Of a DNA stretch of 64,000 bases, positions 36,790 to 45,284 are shown piece by piece. Both the position numbers and the translations under genes were made by a program. The stretch spans positions 62,001-126,000 of the forward strand of contig NZ_CYSP01000008.1 of the NCBI RefSeq assembly GCF_001298735.1. The letters are read 5' to 3'. Under the pieces are notes generated by a model that saw only the letters and a program-made list of their open reading frames with translations, had not been told where the DNA came from and made no database searches. The first letter of the stretch is position 1. Every line of letters begins with the position of its first letter. This stretch comes from Propionispora sp. 2/2-37. Lineage in GTDB: Bacteria > Bacillota > Negativicutes > Propionisporales > Propionisporaceae.

Positions 36790-36873
36790 GCTTCCCTACG
36801 CTGGAATTACCCAGATCAGGTGAAGGGTTAATGAATTCCATTCATTTCTCAGCCACTAAGGCACCCCTAGCAC
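36790..36873 (-). ncRNA. TPP (thiamine) riboswitch
   Basis: Read leftwards it shows the conserved TPP aptamer parts in order: GGGGTGCC, GGCTGAGA, ACCCTT, ACCTGATCTGGGTAAT, CCAGCGTAGGGAAGC. It is followed by a terminator and then thiT, so bound TPP should switch thiT off. The upstream kinase gene is outside its control. Confidence 0.96.
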
Positions 36874-36938
36874 TTGCTATTTACTTTTATGCTTATTCTA
36901 TGTTGCCATACTTTATTTGTCAACTATGGCAAGAGTGA

Positions 36939-37667
36939 TTATGGCAAACTGTTTTGCTGCCAATGCAGATAGACCCCCAACACGCCGCCGGCTACCGACA
37001 CCGTAATTTCCGCAGCATGGTCAAGCGGCCGGTTGCTAATCGCATACGGGAAATCATGCTGTAAACTAACGTTGTTTAACGGCCAGCGGACACCATCAAT
37101 TGTTACGCCGGAGCATTCGGCCGATAAGGGCAGCAATGAAATAACATCCGGCCTGACAGCTGCTGCCAGCCGTAAGGAATCCGCCCCTTTTAACAGTATC
37201 AGCGCTTCCGTTTCATCTACGGCACAGCACCTTTGTATACCGTAAACGTCACAGCCTTTGAGTGAAAAAATATTACTGAAGGTGTGATCAAAACGGCCTC
37301 CCCACACGCCGGTGATGACTACCGCAGCTTGTTTATATTCTGCACCTATGGTCTGTAGCGCCAACTGCAAATCCGTTAAATCTTTTTCTGGCGGATAAAG
37401 GTCTGCAGGAATTCCCTGCTTCCGGGCCCATTCTATCGCTTCCGAACGGGCGCTGTCCCCATCGCCAATCAGCCGTTCAGGGATTACATTACTTTCCCGG
37501 CAGACATCAAGGCCACGATCTGCGCACCAGACGGAAAAGCGGGAAGCAGCCTGAAGCAGCCACTCCTTTGCCGGCGGCCGCCCCCCGGCAACCAGCAAAA
37601 CCTGAGTTTCTGGCAGCTCTTTTGCAAAAGAACAGCGCAAGTGCGGCAATACCAAAGAATTATTCAT
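36939..37667 (-). CDS. thiN: thiamine pyrophosphokinase
   Basis: Converts thiamine to TPP. About 242 residues. The catalytic-domain motifs are present: LIGDGDSAR, PPEKDLTDLQLAL and GVWGGRFDHTFSN; the C-terminal thiamine-binding domain holds SLLPLSAECSGVTIDGVRWPL. I start at the ATG at 37667 (GGGAGAG upstream); an ATG six codons earlier has no site. It lies upstream of the TPP riboswitch and thiT, completing a salvage pair: uptake and phosphorylation. Confidence 0.93.
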   Translation of the reverse strand: MNNSLVLPHLRCSFAKELPETQVLLVAGGRPPAKEWLLQAASRFSVWCADRGLDVCRESNVIPERLIGDGDSARSEAIEWARKQGIPADLYPPEKDLTDLQLALQTIGAEYKQAAVVITGVWGGRFDHTFSNIFSLKGCDVYGIQRCCAVDETEALILLKGADSLRLAAAVRPDVISLLPLSAECSGVTIDGVRWPLNNVSLQHDFPYAISNRPLDHAAEITVSVAGGVLGVYLHWQQNSLP

Positions 37668-37781
37668 TCCATCGATCTCTCCCATTAGCTTTCAAGCTAA
37701 TCATTGCTATCGTACCATGAAACTGCCCGGGAGCACAATCTTCCTGCTGAACTGCCCGTGGCAGCTCGCCGGACCGGTTTG

Positions 37782-38285
37782 TTATTTGCTGTCCAAAGAT
37801 TTATTCCGGCATACCATTTCACAATACGCATCACCATCCAGCACATTTTTCAGTGTAACCATGTTGCTGTCAGGGTGAAACTCCTGATACTTTGCCTGAT
37901 CAATATAACAGTAAAGCCGTCCCAGTTCAGCAAAATCCTTTTCCTGCCAGACTTCGGCAAACGGACAATAGGTAATCTTGACATGGGTATCGTTCTCAGC
38001 TTGCTCCGCTTTTTCCATGTCCCAGCCCAGTGAAGGTAAATCCGGCAATTTACCATAATTCTGCGGTATATGCTCATATCCGGCCGCCAGGACTTTACCC
38101 TTCTGCTGTTCACCCCGTTCTTTTCCCAAAGCCCAAATGGCTTTACCGATAATTTCTTTTGCCTTTTCTTTGCCGACTGTGTCTGCCATTTCGCGGCTCA
38201 AGTGATAATAAAGCGCCGCCATCATACGTCCCATCTGCCGGACTTGAGCCGCCGCTTCCTGCTTCGTAATCAACTCTTCCGCCAT
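37782..38285 (-). CDS. L-2-amino-thiazoline-4-carboxylate hydrolase family protein
   Basis: 167 residues from the ATG at 38285 (GGGGGG 7 nt upstream). It has the family's conserved C-terminal block: ITYCPFAEVW, LGRLYCYIDQAKYQEF and KNVLDGDAYCEM, with cysteines that may bind metal or take part in catalysis. Characterised members open the thiazoline ring of a cysteine precursor in Pseudomonas, but most members are untested. It follows livF after 1 bp, at the end of the Liv-type operon, so its substrate is probably what the transporter brings in. Confidence 0.82.
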   Translation of the reverse strand: MAEELITKQEAAAQVRQMGRMMAALYYHLSREMADTVGKEKAKEIIGKAIWALGKERGEQQKGKVLAAGYEHIPQNYGKLPDLPSLGWDMEKAEQAENDTHVKITYCPFAEVWQEKDFAELGRLYCYIDQAKYQEFHPDSNMVTLKNVLDGDAYCEMVCRNKSLDSK

Positions 38286-38286
38286 G

Positions 38287-39012
38287 TTAAATCCCCCCGC
38301 CCGCATCATTATAACCCAGGTAAGCTTGTTGTACTTTGGGATCGTTCAGCAGATCCCGGGCTGCCCCTGCCAAAAGCACCTTGCCTGATCCGATAACATA
38401 ACCCCGGTCGGCAATGCTTAATGCCATCGTGGAGTTTTGTTCGACAAGCAGGATGGAAATTCCCGTATCATTCAGCTTTTCTATTAAAGAAAATATACTT
38501 TGTACCAGTTGCGGCGCCAGTCCCAGAGATGGTTCATCCAGAAACAGCAGCGTTGGTTTACCCATTAAGGCCCGGGAAATAGCCAGCATTTGCTGTTCCC
38601 CGCCGCTAAGCGTCCCACCCTTTTGCCTGCGCCGTTCTTTCAAAATCGGAAAGAGCTTAAATTGTTCTTCCAGGGTTATTGCTACCGCCCGGCGGTCCCG
38701 CTGCAAAAAAGAACCCATTTTAAGATTTTCTTCCACGGTAAGATCCGGAAATATCCACCTGCCCTCGGGAACTAACGCTATCCCGCGCGCTAAAGCATGG
38801 GACGGCGTATAGGCGGATATGTCGTTGCCGTCAAAAATAATCTTACCGGACCTTTTTTTTATTAACCCCACAATGCTTTTCAAAGTAGTTGATTTACCGG
38901 CTCCGTTGGAACCGATGAGCGTAACCAGCTCGCCTTTGCCTACCTCCAGGTCAATACCGTGAATCGCCTGCACGTTACCATACCAGGCCTGCAGGTTCTT
39001 TACGCTTAGCAT
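38287..39012 (-). CDS. livF: branched-chain amino acid-type ABC transporter ATP-binding protein LivF
   Basis: 241 residues. Walker A GSNGAGKST, signature LSGGEQQML, Walker B LLFLDEPS; starts MLSVKNLQAWYGNVQAIHGID, diagnostic for LivF. GGGGG lies 6 nt before the ATG at 39012. It pairs with LivG to power LivHM. Confidence 0.94.
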   Translation of the reverse strand: MLSVKNLQAWYGNVQAIHGIDLEVGKGELVTLIGSNGAGKSTTLKSIVGLIKKRSGKIIFDGNDISAYTPSHALARGIALVPEGRWIFPDLTVEENLKMGSFLQRDRRAVAITLEEQFKLFPILKERRRQKGGTLSGGEQQMLAISRALMGKPTLLFLDEPSLGLAPQLVQSIFSLIEKLNDTGISILLVEQNSTMALSIADRGYVIGSGKVLLAGAARDLLNDPKVQQAYLGYNDAGGGI

Positions 39013-39013
39013 G

Positions 39014-39775
39014 TTATACCCCCTTTCCCAGATATTCAGCAATAACACGCGGATTTTCCTGCACTTCCTGCGGTGTCCCTTCCGCAATCTTTTGTCCGTG
39101 AGCCAGCACGGTGATTCGATCCGAAACCGACATCAAGAGACTCATGTCGTGCTCGACAAGAATAATCGTAATCCCCATATCGCGGATTTCACGGATACGT
39201 TCCATTAACTTTTTTACTTCCGACTCGTTTAGACCTGCTGCCGGTTCGTCCAGCAGTAACAAACGCGGTTTCATCGCCAAAGCCCGGGCAATCTCCAGTC
39301 GCCGCTGATCGCCATAAGACAGGTTTTTCGCCTCTTCCTGCGCCACATCCCGAAGTCCGAGCTTAGAGAGCAAATCCAGGCTGTGCTCTTCCACAAACTC
39401 CTCCTCCCGGCGGACTTTTCCCGTATTCAGGATGGAAGTGAGCCAATTGGCAAAAGTCCGCCGGTGAAAGCCCAGTTTTACATTATCCAGCACCGTCATC
39501 GAGGTAAACAGGCGAATATTTTGAAAGGTCCTGACAATGCCCAGGCCCACTCTTTCATCATTACGCAGGTGTATAGCCTCCTGCCCGTCAAAGACAAAGC
39601 TGCCGGAGGATGCCTTATAGTTCCCGGACAACACATTGAATAAGGTTGTCTTGCCCGCTCCGTTTGGTCCGATCAAGCCATGAATTTCACCGGCTTCCAC
39701 CGTCATATCGATGTCCTTTAGAGCGACAAGGCCGCCAAAGGTTTTCGTAATTTTCCGTATCTCGATCAAAGACAT
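39014..39775 (-). CDS. livG: branched-chain amino acid-type ABC transporter ATP-binding protein LivG
   Basis: 253 residues. Starts MSLIEIRKITKTFGGLVALKDIDM; Walker A GPNGAGKTT, signature LSYGDQRRLEIARAL (the usual Liv variant), Walker B LLLLDEPAAGLN, and the LivG C-terminal tail GTPQEVQENPRVIAEYLG. It lies 3 bp after livM and 1 bp before livF. Confidence 0.95.
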   Translation of the reverse strand: MSLIEIRKITKTFGGLVALKDIDMTVEAGEIHGLIGPNGAGKTTLFNVLSGNYKASSGSFVFDGQEAIHLRNDERVGLGIVRTFQNIRLFTSMTVLDNVKLGFHRRTFANWLTSILNTGKVRREEEFVEEHSLDLLSKLGLRDVAQEEAKNLSYGDQRRLEIARALAMKPRLLLLDEPAAGLNESEVKKLMERIREIRDMGITIILVEHDMSLLMSVSDRITVLAHGQKIAEGTPQEVQENPRVIAEYLGKGV

Positions 39776-39778
39776 GCC

Positions 39779-40756
39779 TTATCCCTCCTCCTTAGCGGCA
39801 AGCGCCTGTCTGTCTGCTAATTTCCTCCGGCGCACAAACCGCGGATACCAGCCGATCACTCCGGACGGCAACACCAGCACGATTAAGACAATGGTAAAGC
39901 CATAAATCAATTCCCGGTACTCCTGCAAAGAGCGGAACGCTTCCGGGATAACCACCAGAAGGAAGGCTCCGACAACCGCGCCGGTAAAATTGCCGATACC
40001 GCCAAGCGCAATCATGGCCAGTATGGCAAACGATTCATTCAGTCCAAAATTATCAGGGCTTACATACGTCAGATAGTGCGCAAAAAAGCTACCGGCCAGA
40101 CCGGCAAAAAAGGTTGACAGGATAAAGGCTCCCACTTTGTAACGGGTCAGGTCAATACCTACCGACCGTGCCGCGATTTCATCATCACGAATGGCAAGCA
40201 GCGCACGTCCTGTCCGGCTGGAAATCAGTTGTTGAAAAACGATATAAGTAACAGCAGCCAGTACCAGAATGAACAGATAGTAATCCCGTGGCCGGCTGAT
40301 GGCCATGCCAAACATTTCGGGAACCGGAATACCTGGCAAGCCGGCCGGTCCGCCGGTCAGCCAATCCAAATTAATAGCCAGCAAACGGACGATTTCGTTA
40401 AAACCCATGGTACCAATTGCCAAAAAGATTCCTTTCAGTCGTAATGCCGGATAGGCAACCAGCCCGCCAATCAATGCGGCAGCCACGCCGCTAAGAACAA
40501 ACGCAAGAATGAACGGCAGTTCCAGCTTCAGCGTCAGCAGAGCCGAAGCATAAGCGCCGATGCCATAAAAAGCGGCATGCCCTAAAGAAAAAAGTCCGGT
40601 ACTGCCCAGCAGTAAATTCAGGCTGACGGCCAGCATGGAATAAATGCCCGCCATAGTCAGTACGTGAAAAACATATTGATCATCGACGATCAGCGGAATG
40701 GCCGCCAATACAATGACAGCCGTCCATAAACCAAAAGTGACTCGTTGCGGTCTCAT
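39779..40756 (-). CDS. livM: branched-chain amino acid-type ABC transporter permease LivM
   Basis: 325 residues, polytopic. It contains the LivM block LGSTGLFSLGHAAFYGIGAYASALL and the C-terminal RDDEIAARSVGIDLTRYKVGAF loop that docks to the ATPases. Its ATG shares one base with the stop of livH. Confidence 0.95.
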   Translation of the reverse strand: MRPQRVTFGLWTAVIVLAAIPLIVDDQYVFHVLTMAGIYSMLAVSLNLLLGSTGLFSLGHAAFYGIGAYASALLTLKLELPFILAFVLSGVAAALIGGLVAYPALRLKGIFLAIGTMGFNEIVRLLAINLDWLTGGPAGLPGIPVPEMFGMAISRPRDYYLFILVLAAVTYIVFQQLISSRTGRALLAIRDDEIAARSVGIDLTRYKVGAFILSTFFAGLAGSFFAHYLTYVSPDNFGLNESFAILAMIALGGIGNFTGAVVGAFLLVVIPEAFRSLQEYRELIYGFTIVLIVLVLPSGVIGWYPRFVRRRKLADRQALAAKEEG

Positions 40757-41628
40757 TACACTTTTTCCTCCTCCACACGTCCCAGCAACCCGGAAGGACG
40801 AATCAATAGTACCGCAATCAGTACGGCAAACGCAATGACATCGCGGTAACCGGCGGAAATATACGCCACGGTTAAGCTTTCAATAAGGCCTAACAGTAAC
40901 GACCCCAGCATTGCGCCGCTCACGCTGCCGATACCGCCCAATGTGGCTGCGGCCAGCGCCTTAAGGGAAATAATGACTCCCATCCGCGGATAAAAGGCGC
41001 CGTAGTATGCACCAACCAACAGTCCTGCAATCCCTGCCAGGGCAGAAGCCAAGGCAAAAGACAAGGCCACCACATGGTTGGTATTTACTCCCATCAATCC
41101 GGCTCCGTCAAAATGCATGGAAGTAGCACGCAGTGCCAGACCCCAGCGGGTTTTATGAATAAATAACTGCAGAGCTACCATGAGCAGCAGCGTCAAACCG
41201 ATCACAATGATTTCGATTCCGGAAATCACGGTTCCTCCCAGATTAAAGGAATAAATGCCAATGTCATAAGGAAAGGCTTTGGTATCCGCTCCCGCCAGCA
41301 GCAGTACTCCGGCCTGCAAAATAATAGAAAAGCCAATGGTGATTAAGGCCGGCGAAAGCGCCGACCCCTCCCGGAACGGACGAAAAGCAATCCGTTCCGT
41401 CAGCAGCCCCAATACCAAAGACACCGCCATGGCAGCCAGCAGCCCTTCCAGAGGCCCAAGATGGAAGGCGGCGATGGCCGTTAAACCGGCAAAAGCCCCA
41501 ACCATGAAAACTTCACCATGAGCAAAAGTGATCATCTTCAGTATGCCGCAAATCAGGGCAAAGCCCACTGCCAGCAGCGCATACATGCTGCCCAGCGTCA
41601 GGCCGTTAATCACTTGTTGCAATAGCAT
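40756..41628 (-). CDS. livH: branched-chain amino acid-type ABC transporter permease LivH
   Basis: 290 residues, eight or so membrane helices. Starts MLLQQVINGLTLGSMYALLAVGFALI with ITFAHGEVFMVGAF following, as in LivH. AAGGAGG is 8 nt upstream of the ATG. It follows the receptor gene. Confidence 0.95.
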   Translation of the reverse strand: MLLQQVINGLTLGSMYALLAVGFALICGILKMITFAHGEVFMVGAFAGLTAIAAFHLGPLEGLLAAMAVSLVLGLLTERIAFRPFREGSALSPALITIGFSIILQAGVLLLAGADTKAFPYDIGIYSFNLGGTVISGIEIIVIGLTLLLMVALQLFIHKTRWGLALRATSMHFDGAGLMGVNTNHVVALSFALASALAGIAGLLVGAYYGAFYPRMGVIISLKALAAATLGGIGSVSGAMLGSLLLGLIESLTVAYISAGYRDVIAFAVLIAVLLIRPSGLLGRVEEEKV

Positions 41629-41654
41629 ACTCCGGTCCTCCTTTTGTCTCCCGT

Positions 41655-42818
41655 TTATAAATTATAAGGAACAAATTTCCCCTCTTTTACGATAATAGGA
41701 AATAATTCCGGCTGGCTTAACTGCCGTGTCGGGCTGTAAGTAATATAATTTTGCGATGCAGCCGGAAAGTTTTGTGTTTTTGCCAGTTCATCACGCACTG
41801 ATTTCCGCGTAATTTCACCCTGTTCAGCACTCTTTTCCGCAGCATTGGCAATCAACCGCAAGGCATCATAAGCCTGAACGGCAAAGGTATCCGGTTCGCT
41901 TGCCCCGTATTTTTCCTGATATTTTGCGGTGAAATGCTGCAGGGTTTCTCCGGGATTGCCTATATTAAACACGGATAAGGTCACCAACCCTTCGACGGCG
42001 TCGCCGCCAAGTGAAAGCAGGGCCGGTGAGTGGACGGAGGAGGAAGCGATAAAGGTGGCTTTAACCCCCAAATCCTTAGCCTGTTTCATAATCAACGCCG
42101 TATCGGTATAATAGGAACCCAGTATGATCACATCGGGATTCAGCTCTTTCACTTTTGTCAGCTGGGCTTTAAAATCTTTATCGGTGCTTAAATAGGCCTC
42201 GGTTGCCACCACTTCGGCCTGTTTTGCCGTGACCGCCTGTACGGCATTGTCCTTCACGGCTTTACCAAAGTCGGTATTGAGATAAAGTACGGCAACTCTT
42301 TTTGCTTTTAGCTTGTCCGTGGCCAGGTTAGCCATGGCAATGGCCTGATCAGCCTGGGTCGGGCAGAGCTGGAATACATAATCACCGTGTTTTGTCAGTT
42401 CCGGGTGTGACGGATTAAAAGCGAACTGAACCAAACCTGCTTTTTGATAAATCGGGGAGGCCGACCAGGTGGCATTTGTAGAAAAATCACCTAATTCGGC
42501 TATAATCCGTTCATCCTTCACAAATTTTTGGGCAATGCTGGCCGCCTGCTTCGGGTCAGCCTGGCTGTCTTCATAAATCAATTTAATCGGCCGCCCTTTG
42601 ACTCCACCCTTGGCATTAATTTCTTCGGCAGCAATTTCCAGGCCCTTCTTCCACATGGCCCCGTATTCGGCCCCATCACCGCTGAAAGGCCCGGCAACGC
42701 CTACATAAAGCGCATTGTCTCCTTCTGTTTTCACTCCCTGAGAACCGCCGCAGCCACCCAATACTACGGCTATGATTACTGTCATCACCAGCAGCAGACC
42801 ATAACGAATCCGTTTCAC
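41655..42818 (-). CDS. livK: Liv-type ABC transporter substrate-binding lipoprotein
   Basis: 387 residues from the GTG at 42818, which has AAAGGA 8 nt upstream; an ATG three codons earlier abuts the same site. The signal ends in VLGGC (lipidated Cys). The mature part is a type I LivJ/LivK fold: YVGVAGPFSGDGAEYGAMWKKG, AIAGELGDF-like core ELGDFSTNATWSASP, and VAVLYLNTDFGKA. Ligand specificity within this family is broad (branched-chain amino acids, amides, urea, aromatic acids), so leucine is not assured. Confidence 0.93.
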   Translation of the reverse strand: MKRIRYGLLLVMTVIIAVVLGGCGGSQGVKTEGDNALYVGVAGPFSGDGAEYGAMWKKGLEIAAEEINAKGGVKGRPIKLIYEDSQADPKQAASIAQKFVKDERIIAELGDFSTNATWSASPIYQKAGLVQFAFNPSHPELTKHGDYVFQLCPTQADQAIAMANLATDKLKAKRVAVLYLNTDFGKAVKDNAVQAVTAKQAEVVATEAYLSTDKDFKAQLTKVKELNPDVIILGSYYTDTALIMKQAKDLGVKATFIASSSVHSPALLSLGGDAVEGLVTLSVFNIGNPGETLQHFTAKYQEKYGASEPDTFAVQAYDALRLIANAAEKSAEQGEITRKSVRDELAKTQNFPAASQNYITYSPTRQLSQPELFPIIVKEGKFVPYNL

Positions 42819-42879
42819 ATTTATCATCCTTTACTGCTTTATTTTGAATTTATAAAACTGTTAGACATTTACCCTGTCT

Positions 42880-43698
42880 TTAAATTCTGGCATATACGAC
42901 TTCCGGCAGTCCCAGCCGTTTCGGCGGCGCCGGATTCTGATCGGGATAGCCGACATCCACGTAGGTCACTACTTTAATATACTCTGGAAGTTCGAAGCGT
43001 TTGTTCAGCCTTTTAATCATATCTTCCGTATTAAAGGTGAGCCAGACACCGCCCAGGCCATAGGCATGGGCGGCCAGCACAATATTCTGAGCCGCCGCAC
43101 CGCAATCCAGCAAACGGTTTTTAACCGGCATAAGCGCATTGGCCCGGTACACCCGTTCATCCTGCAGCAGTACGATATGGATCGGTCCTCCCGGGATATC
43201 GCTGCCTTTAAACAACCCGGGTTCATTTTTCTCCCGTATCACCAGATAACGAACCGACTGCAAATTGCAGGAATGGGCTGCCCACAAGCCTGCCTGCAAC
43301 AGCTTATCAATCACCTCATCCGGTACTTCACGGTCTGTCCAATGCCGGACTGAACGCCGTTCATACAGAATGTTTTCGAAGCTTTTGATTTCCTGGGCCG
43401 TAGGCCAGTGTGGCGCAAACTCGTCTAAATTGACCGCTGACCCGGCTTGCACCTGTTCTGCGAACTGCAGAACCTGCTGCCCCCAGGAATAATCAGCCGC
43501 ATCGGTCGGTAATCCGCGCTCCTGCCAAATGCCAATTAATTCTTTTACCGTATCGGTCTGCCTGGCGGAAAGTTTTTTCCCATAATACAATGCCGAATAG
43601 GTTTGTATTTCCAGGGTATGATGCACTCGTTCCCGGAATCTTGCCCGGAATTCCGCCTCGTCCATCGTTAGATACTCCTGCCTTGTAATGTTTGCCAT
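42880..43698 (-). CDS. nitroreductase-family flavoprotein
   Basis: 272 residues: an N-terminal helical extension of about 90, then a nitroreductase FMN fold starting YERRSVRHWTDREVPDEVIDKLLQAGLWAAHSCNLQSVRYLVIR and later DCGAAAQNIVLAAHAYGLGGVWLTF. Family members use NAD(P)H/FMN for nitro- or dehydrogenation chemistry. It ends 61 bp before livK on the same strand and seems to be the first gene of the liv operon. A CATTTT-N5-AAAATG palindrome lies upstream (43761-43777). Physiological substrate unknown. Confidence 0.88.
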   Translation of the reverse strand: MANITRQEYLTMDEAEFRARFRERVHHTLEIQTYSALYYGKKLSARQTDTVKELIGIWQERGLPTDAADYSWGQQVLQFAEQVQAGSAVNLDEFAPHWPTAQEIKSFENILYERRSVRHWTDREVPDEVIDKLLQAGLWAAHSCNLQSVRYLVIREKNEPGLFKGSDIPGGPIHIVLLQDERVYRANALMPVKNRLLDCGAAAQNIVLAAHAYGLGGVWLTFNTEDMIKRLNKRFELPEYIKVVTYVDVGYPDQNPAPPKRLGLPEVVYARI

Positions 43699-43778
43699 AC
43701 CATATCCCCCTTATTATTGTTTTTTCATTTTCATCTCAGGTTTTTCATGTATTGCACCGGCATTTTGCAAGAAAATGC

Positions 43779-43811
43779 AAAAAAGCCGCGCAGAATCATC
43801 TCTGCCCAGCC
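43779..43811 (-). terminator. Terminator of the MarR gene
   Basis: Read leftwards: GCTGGGCAGA, 5-nt loop, TCTGCGCGGC with one mismatch, then TTTTTTGC. Confidence 0.75.
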
Positions 43812-43857
43812 TTCAGTTTTCTGATTAGCGTGGAGAAATAGTTTTTATTAAAATAGT

Positions 43858-44313
43858 TTATTGCGAAGAAGTTTTGTGTAACGACTGTTCATATTTTTCC
43901 AGAAAATCTTTTAAAAAATTGAGTTCGGCCTGACTGGCATTTTCCAGGAGTTTACTCACAACCGCATTATAGGAATCATGATTGCGTTTATGACCCCGGT
44001 ACGCCGTTTCGCCCCTTGGAGTAAGACGCAGGATCACCTTCCGGCTATTACCGGGATCGGCTTCCTTACTGACAACCCCTTTTTTTTCCAGGCGCATAAT
44101 CATCTGGGACACCGCCCCCCTCGTTACGCCCAGTCTGCGGGCGATCGCCGCAAGATGAAGCTCTTGATTTTCTTTAATAAACTGAACCATATGAATCTCG
44201 GAATGGTACAAAAGCGTATCGGTATCAAAATAATTCACCCTGGCATCTTTTTCATAAAATCCAGCTATGATATTTAAAAGCAACTGGCTGATTTCCAGCT
44301 TGTCATCCATCAT
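43858..44313 (-). CDS. MarR-family transcriptional regulator
   Basis: 151 residues. Winged helix: LHLAAIARRLGVTRGAVSQMIMRLEKKGVVSKEADPGNSRKVILRLTPRGE, complete with recognition helix and wing. The start at 44313 (or the next ATG codon) has no Shine-Dalgarno sequence, because the promoter and a large palindrome end just upstream; the message seems to be leaderless. It precedes the nitroreductase-liv operon and may control it as well as itself. Confidence 0.92.
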   Translation of the reverse strand: MMDDKLEISQLLLNIIAGFYEKDARVNYFDTDTLLYHSEIHMVQFIKENQELHLAAIARRLGVTRGAVSQMIMRLEKKGVVSKEADPGNSRKVILRLTPRGETAYRGHKRNHDSYNAVVSKLLENASQAELNFLKDFLEKYEQSLHKTSSQ

Positions 44314-44317
44314 ATAT

Positions 44318-44349
44318 AATATTGTATAGCTACTATACAATATTGTCAA
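44318..44349 (-). promoter_or_regulatory. MarR promoter overlapped by a 27-bp perfect palindrome
   Basis: TTGACA (44344-44349), 17-bp spacer, TACAAT (44321-44326). A palindrome with 12-bp arms (AATATTGTATAG, 3-bp centre CTA) covers 44318-44344, that is the whole spacer and -10. The expected start point is within 1-2 nt of the ATG at 44313. Confidence 0.85.
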
Positions 44350-44410
44350 TCCCTGTCGAAAATAAAAATATTCCAGCATACCAACTTACCGCGAATTTTA
44401 TCGGTAACGG

Positions 44411-45097
44411 CTATATGGCTTTCAACTTTCCCTTAAACTCCGCCGCTGACGGCAGACAGTCCGTCACCCACCAGGGAGAATGCCGGTCAAGTTCCTCCCG
44501 GGAATAGCCTCCGGTTGCCACGCCAATAGTGAAGGCGCCGATTGCTTTTCCGCATTGAATGTCGTTCGGGGTATCACCAATGACAAAAATCCGGTTATCC
44601 GCCGCCTCGCCGTAACAGGCGCGTACATTTTCCAGCGCCTGCCTGGCTATATCCACACGCCTAAAGTATGGACCGCAAAAGGCGCTGGCTTCAAAATCAA
44701 AATAGTGAGACAGTGCAAAGTGGGCCATTTTTATTTCCGCCCCCGTCCTACTGTTGCCCGTCAGAAGCAGCAGTTGGTAGTCACTGTCCTGATATAAGCT
44801 TTCCAGAATTCCGGCAATCGACGGCAGCAGCCAGCCTTTCCTTTGCCGCAGGTGCCCGGCCAGCAATTGTTCATAACGGCTGGTTAGAGAATCAATTTCT
44901 ACTGCCAGCGCCTCTCTTCCCAGTACTTGCTGAATAATTTGAGCAGCGATGTAATTATCCGTCATTCCCGCTGATTCAATCTGGGTAAAATCAAAACTTT
45001 TCTGCCATAATTCAAAAGCGGCTTCTTCCAGAGCCAGCAACCCTGCCCGGGAGGTACGAATCAAGGTACCGTCAATATCCCAAAACACAATATTCAT
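44411..45097 (-). CDS. HAD-superfamily hydrolase, phosphoglycolate phosphatase-like
   Basis: 228 residues. Motif I FWDIDGTLI holds the nucleophile Asp, motif II is LLTGNS, and motif III/IV is VIGDTPNDIQCG. The cap domain sits between I and II, as in Gph-like enzymes. GGAAGGAGC precedes the ATG. It probably dephosphorylates a small metabolite. It follows the patB terminator, so it is likely its own unit. Confidence 0.9.
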   Translation of the reverse strand: MNIVFWDIDGTLIRTSRAGLLALEEAAFELWQKSFDFTQIESAGMTDNYIAAQIIQQVLGREALAVEIDSLTSRYEQLLAGHLRQRKGWLLPSIAGILESLYQDSDYQLLLLTGNSRTGAEIKMAHFALSHYFDFEASAFCGPYFRRVDIARQALENVRACYGEAADNRIFVIGDTPNDIQCGKAIGAFTIGVATGGYSREELDRHSPWWVTDCLPSAAEFKGKLKAI

Positions 45098-45137
45098 AAT
45101 AGCACTGCTCCTTCCCGTATCCTTGACATTATTAACA

Positions 45138-45178
45138 AAGGCAAAACTTCTTTATGAAAAAGGACAAAGTTTTGCCTT
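45138..45178 (-). terminator. Terminator of patB
   Basis: AAGGCAAAACTT / AAAGTTTTGCCTT inverted repeat with a 16-nt loop, between patB and the HAD gene. An apparent rightward reading frame across this hairpin is not credible as a gene. Confidence 0.75.
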
Positions 45179-45284
45179 CAGTTTTTCTGGCCGGCTATCG
45201 GCGCTCAGCCGGTTATTTTGTATCTGAACCTTTCGGTGAAAGTGATTGTAAAGCAGCAGGCTTCAAGCATCTGAACCTGACACA

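Noticed and set aside
38287..42818. Calling the Liv operon a proven leucine transporter
   Set aside because: The Liv family carries many substrates, and the flanking nitroreductase and ATC-hydrolase-family genes argue for something else.
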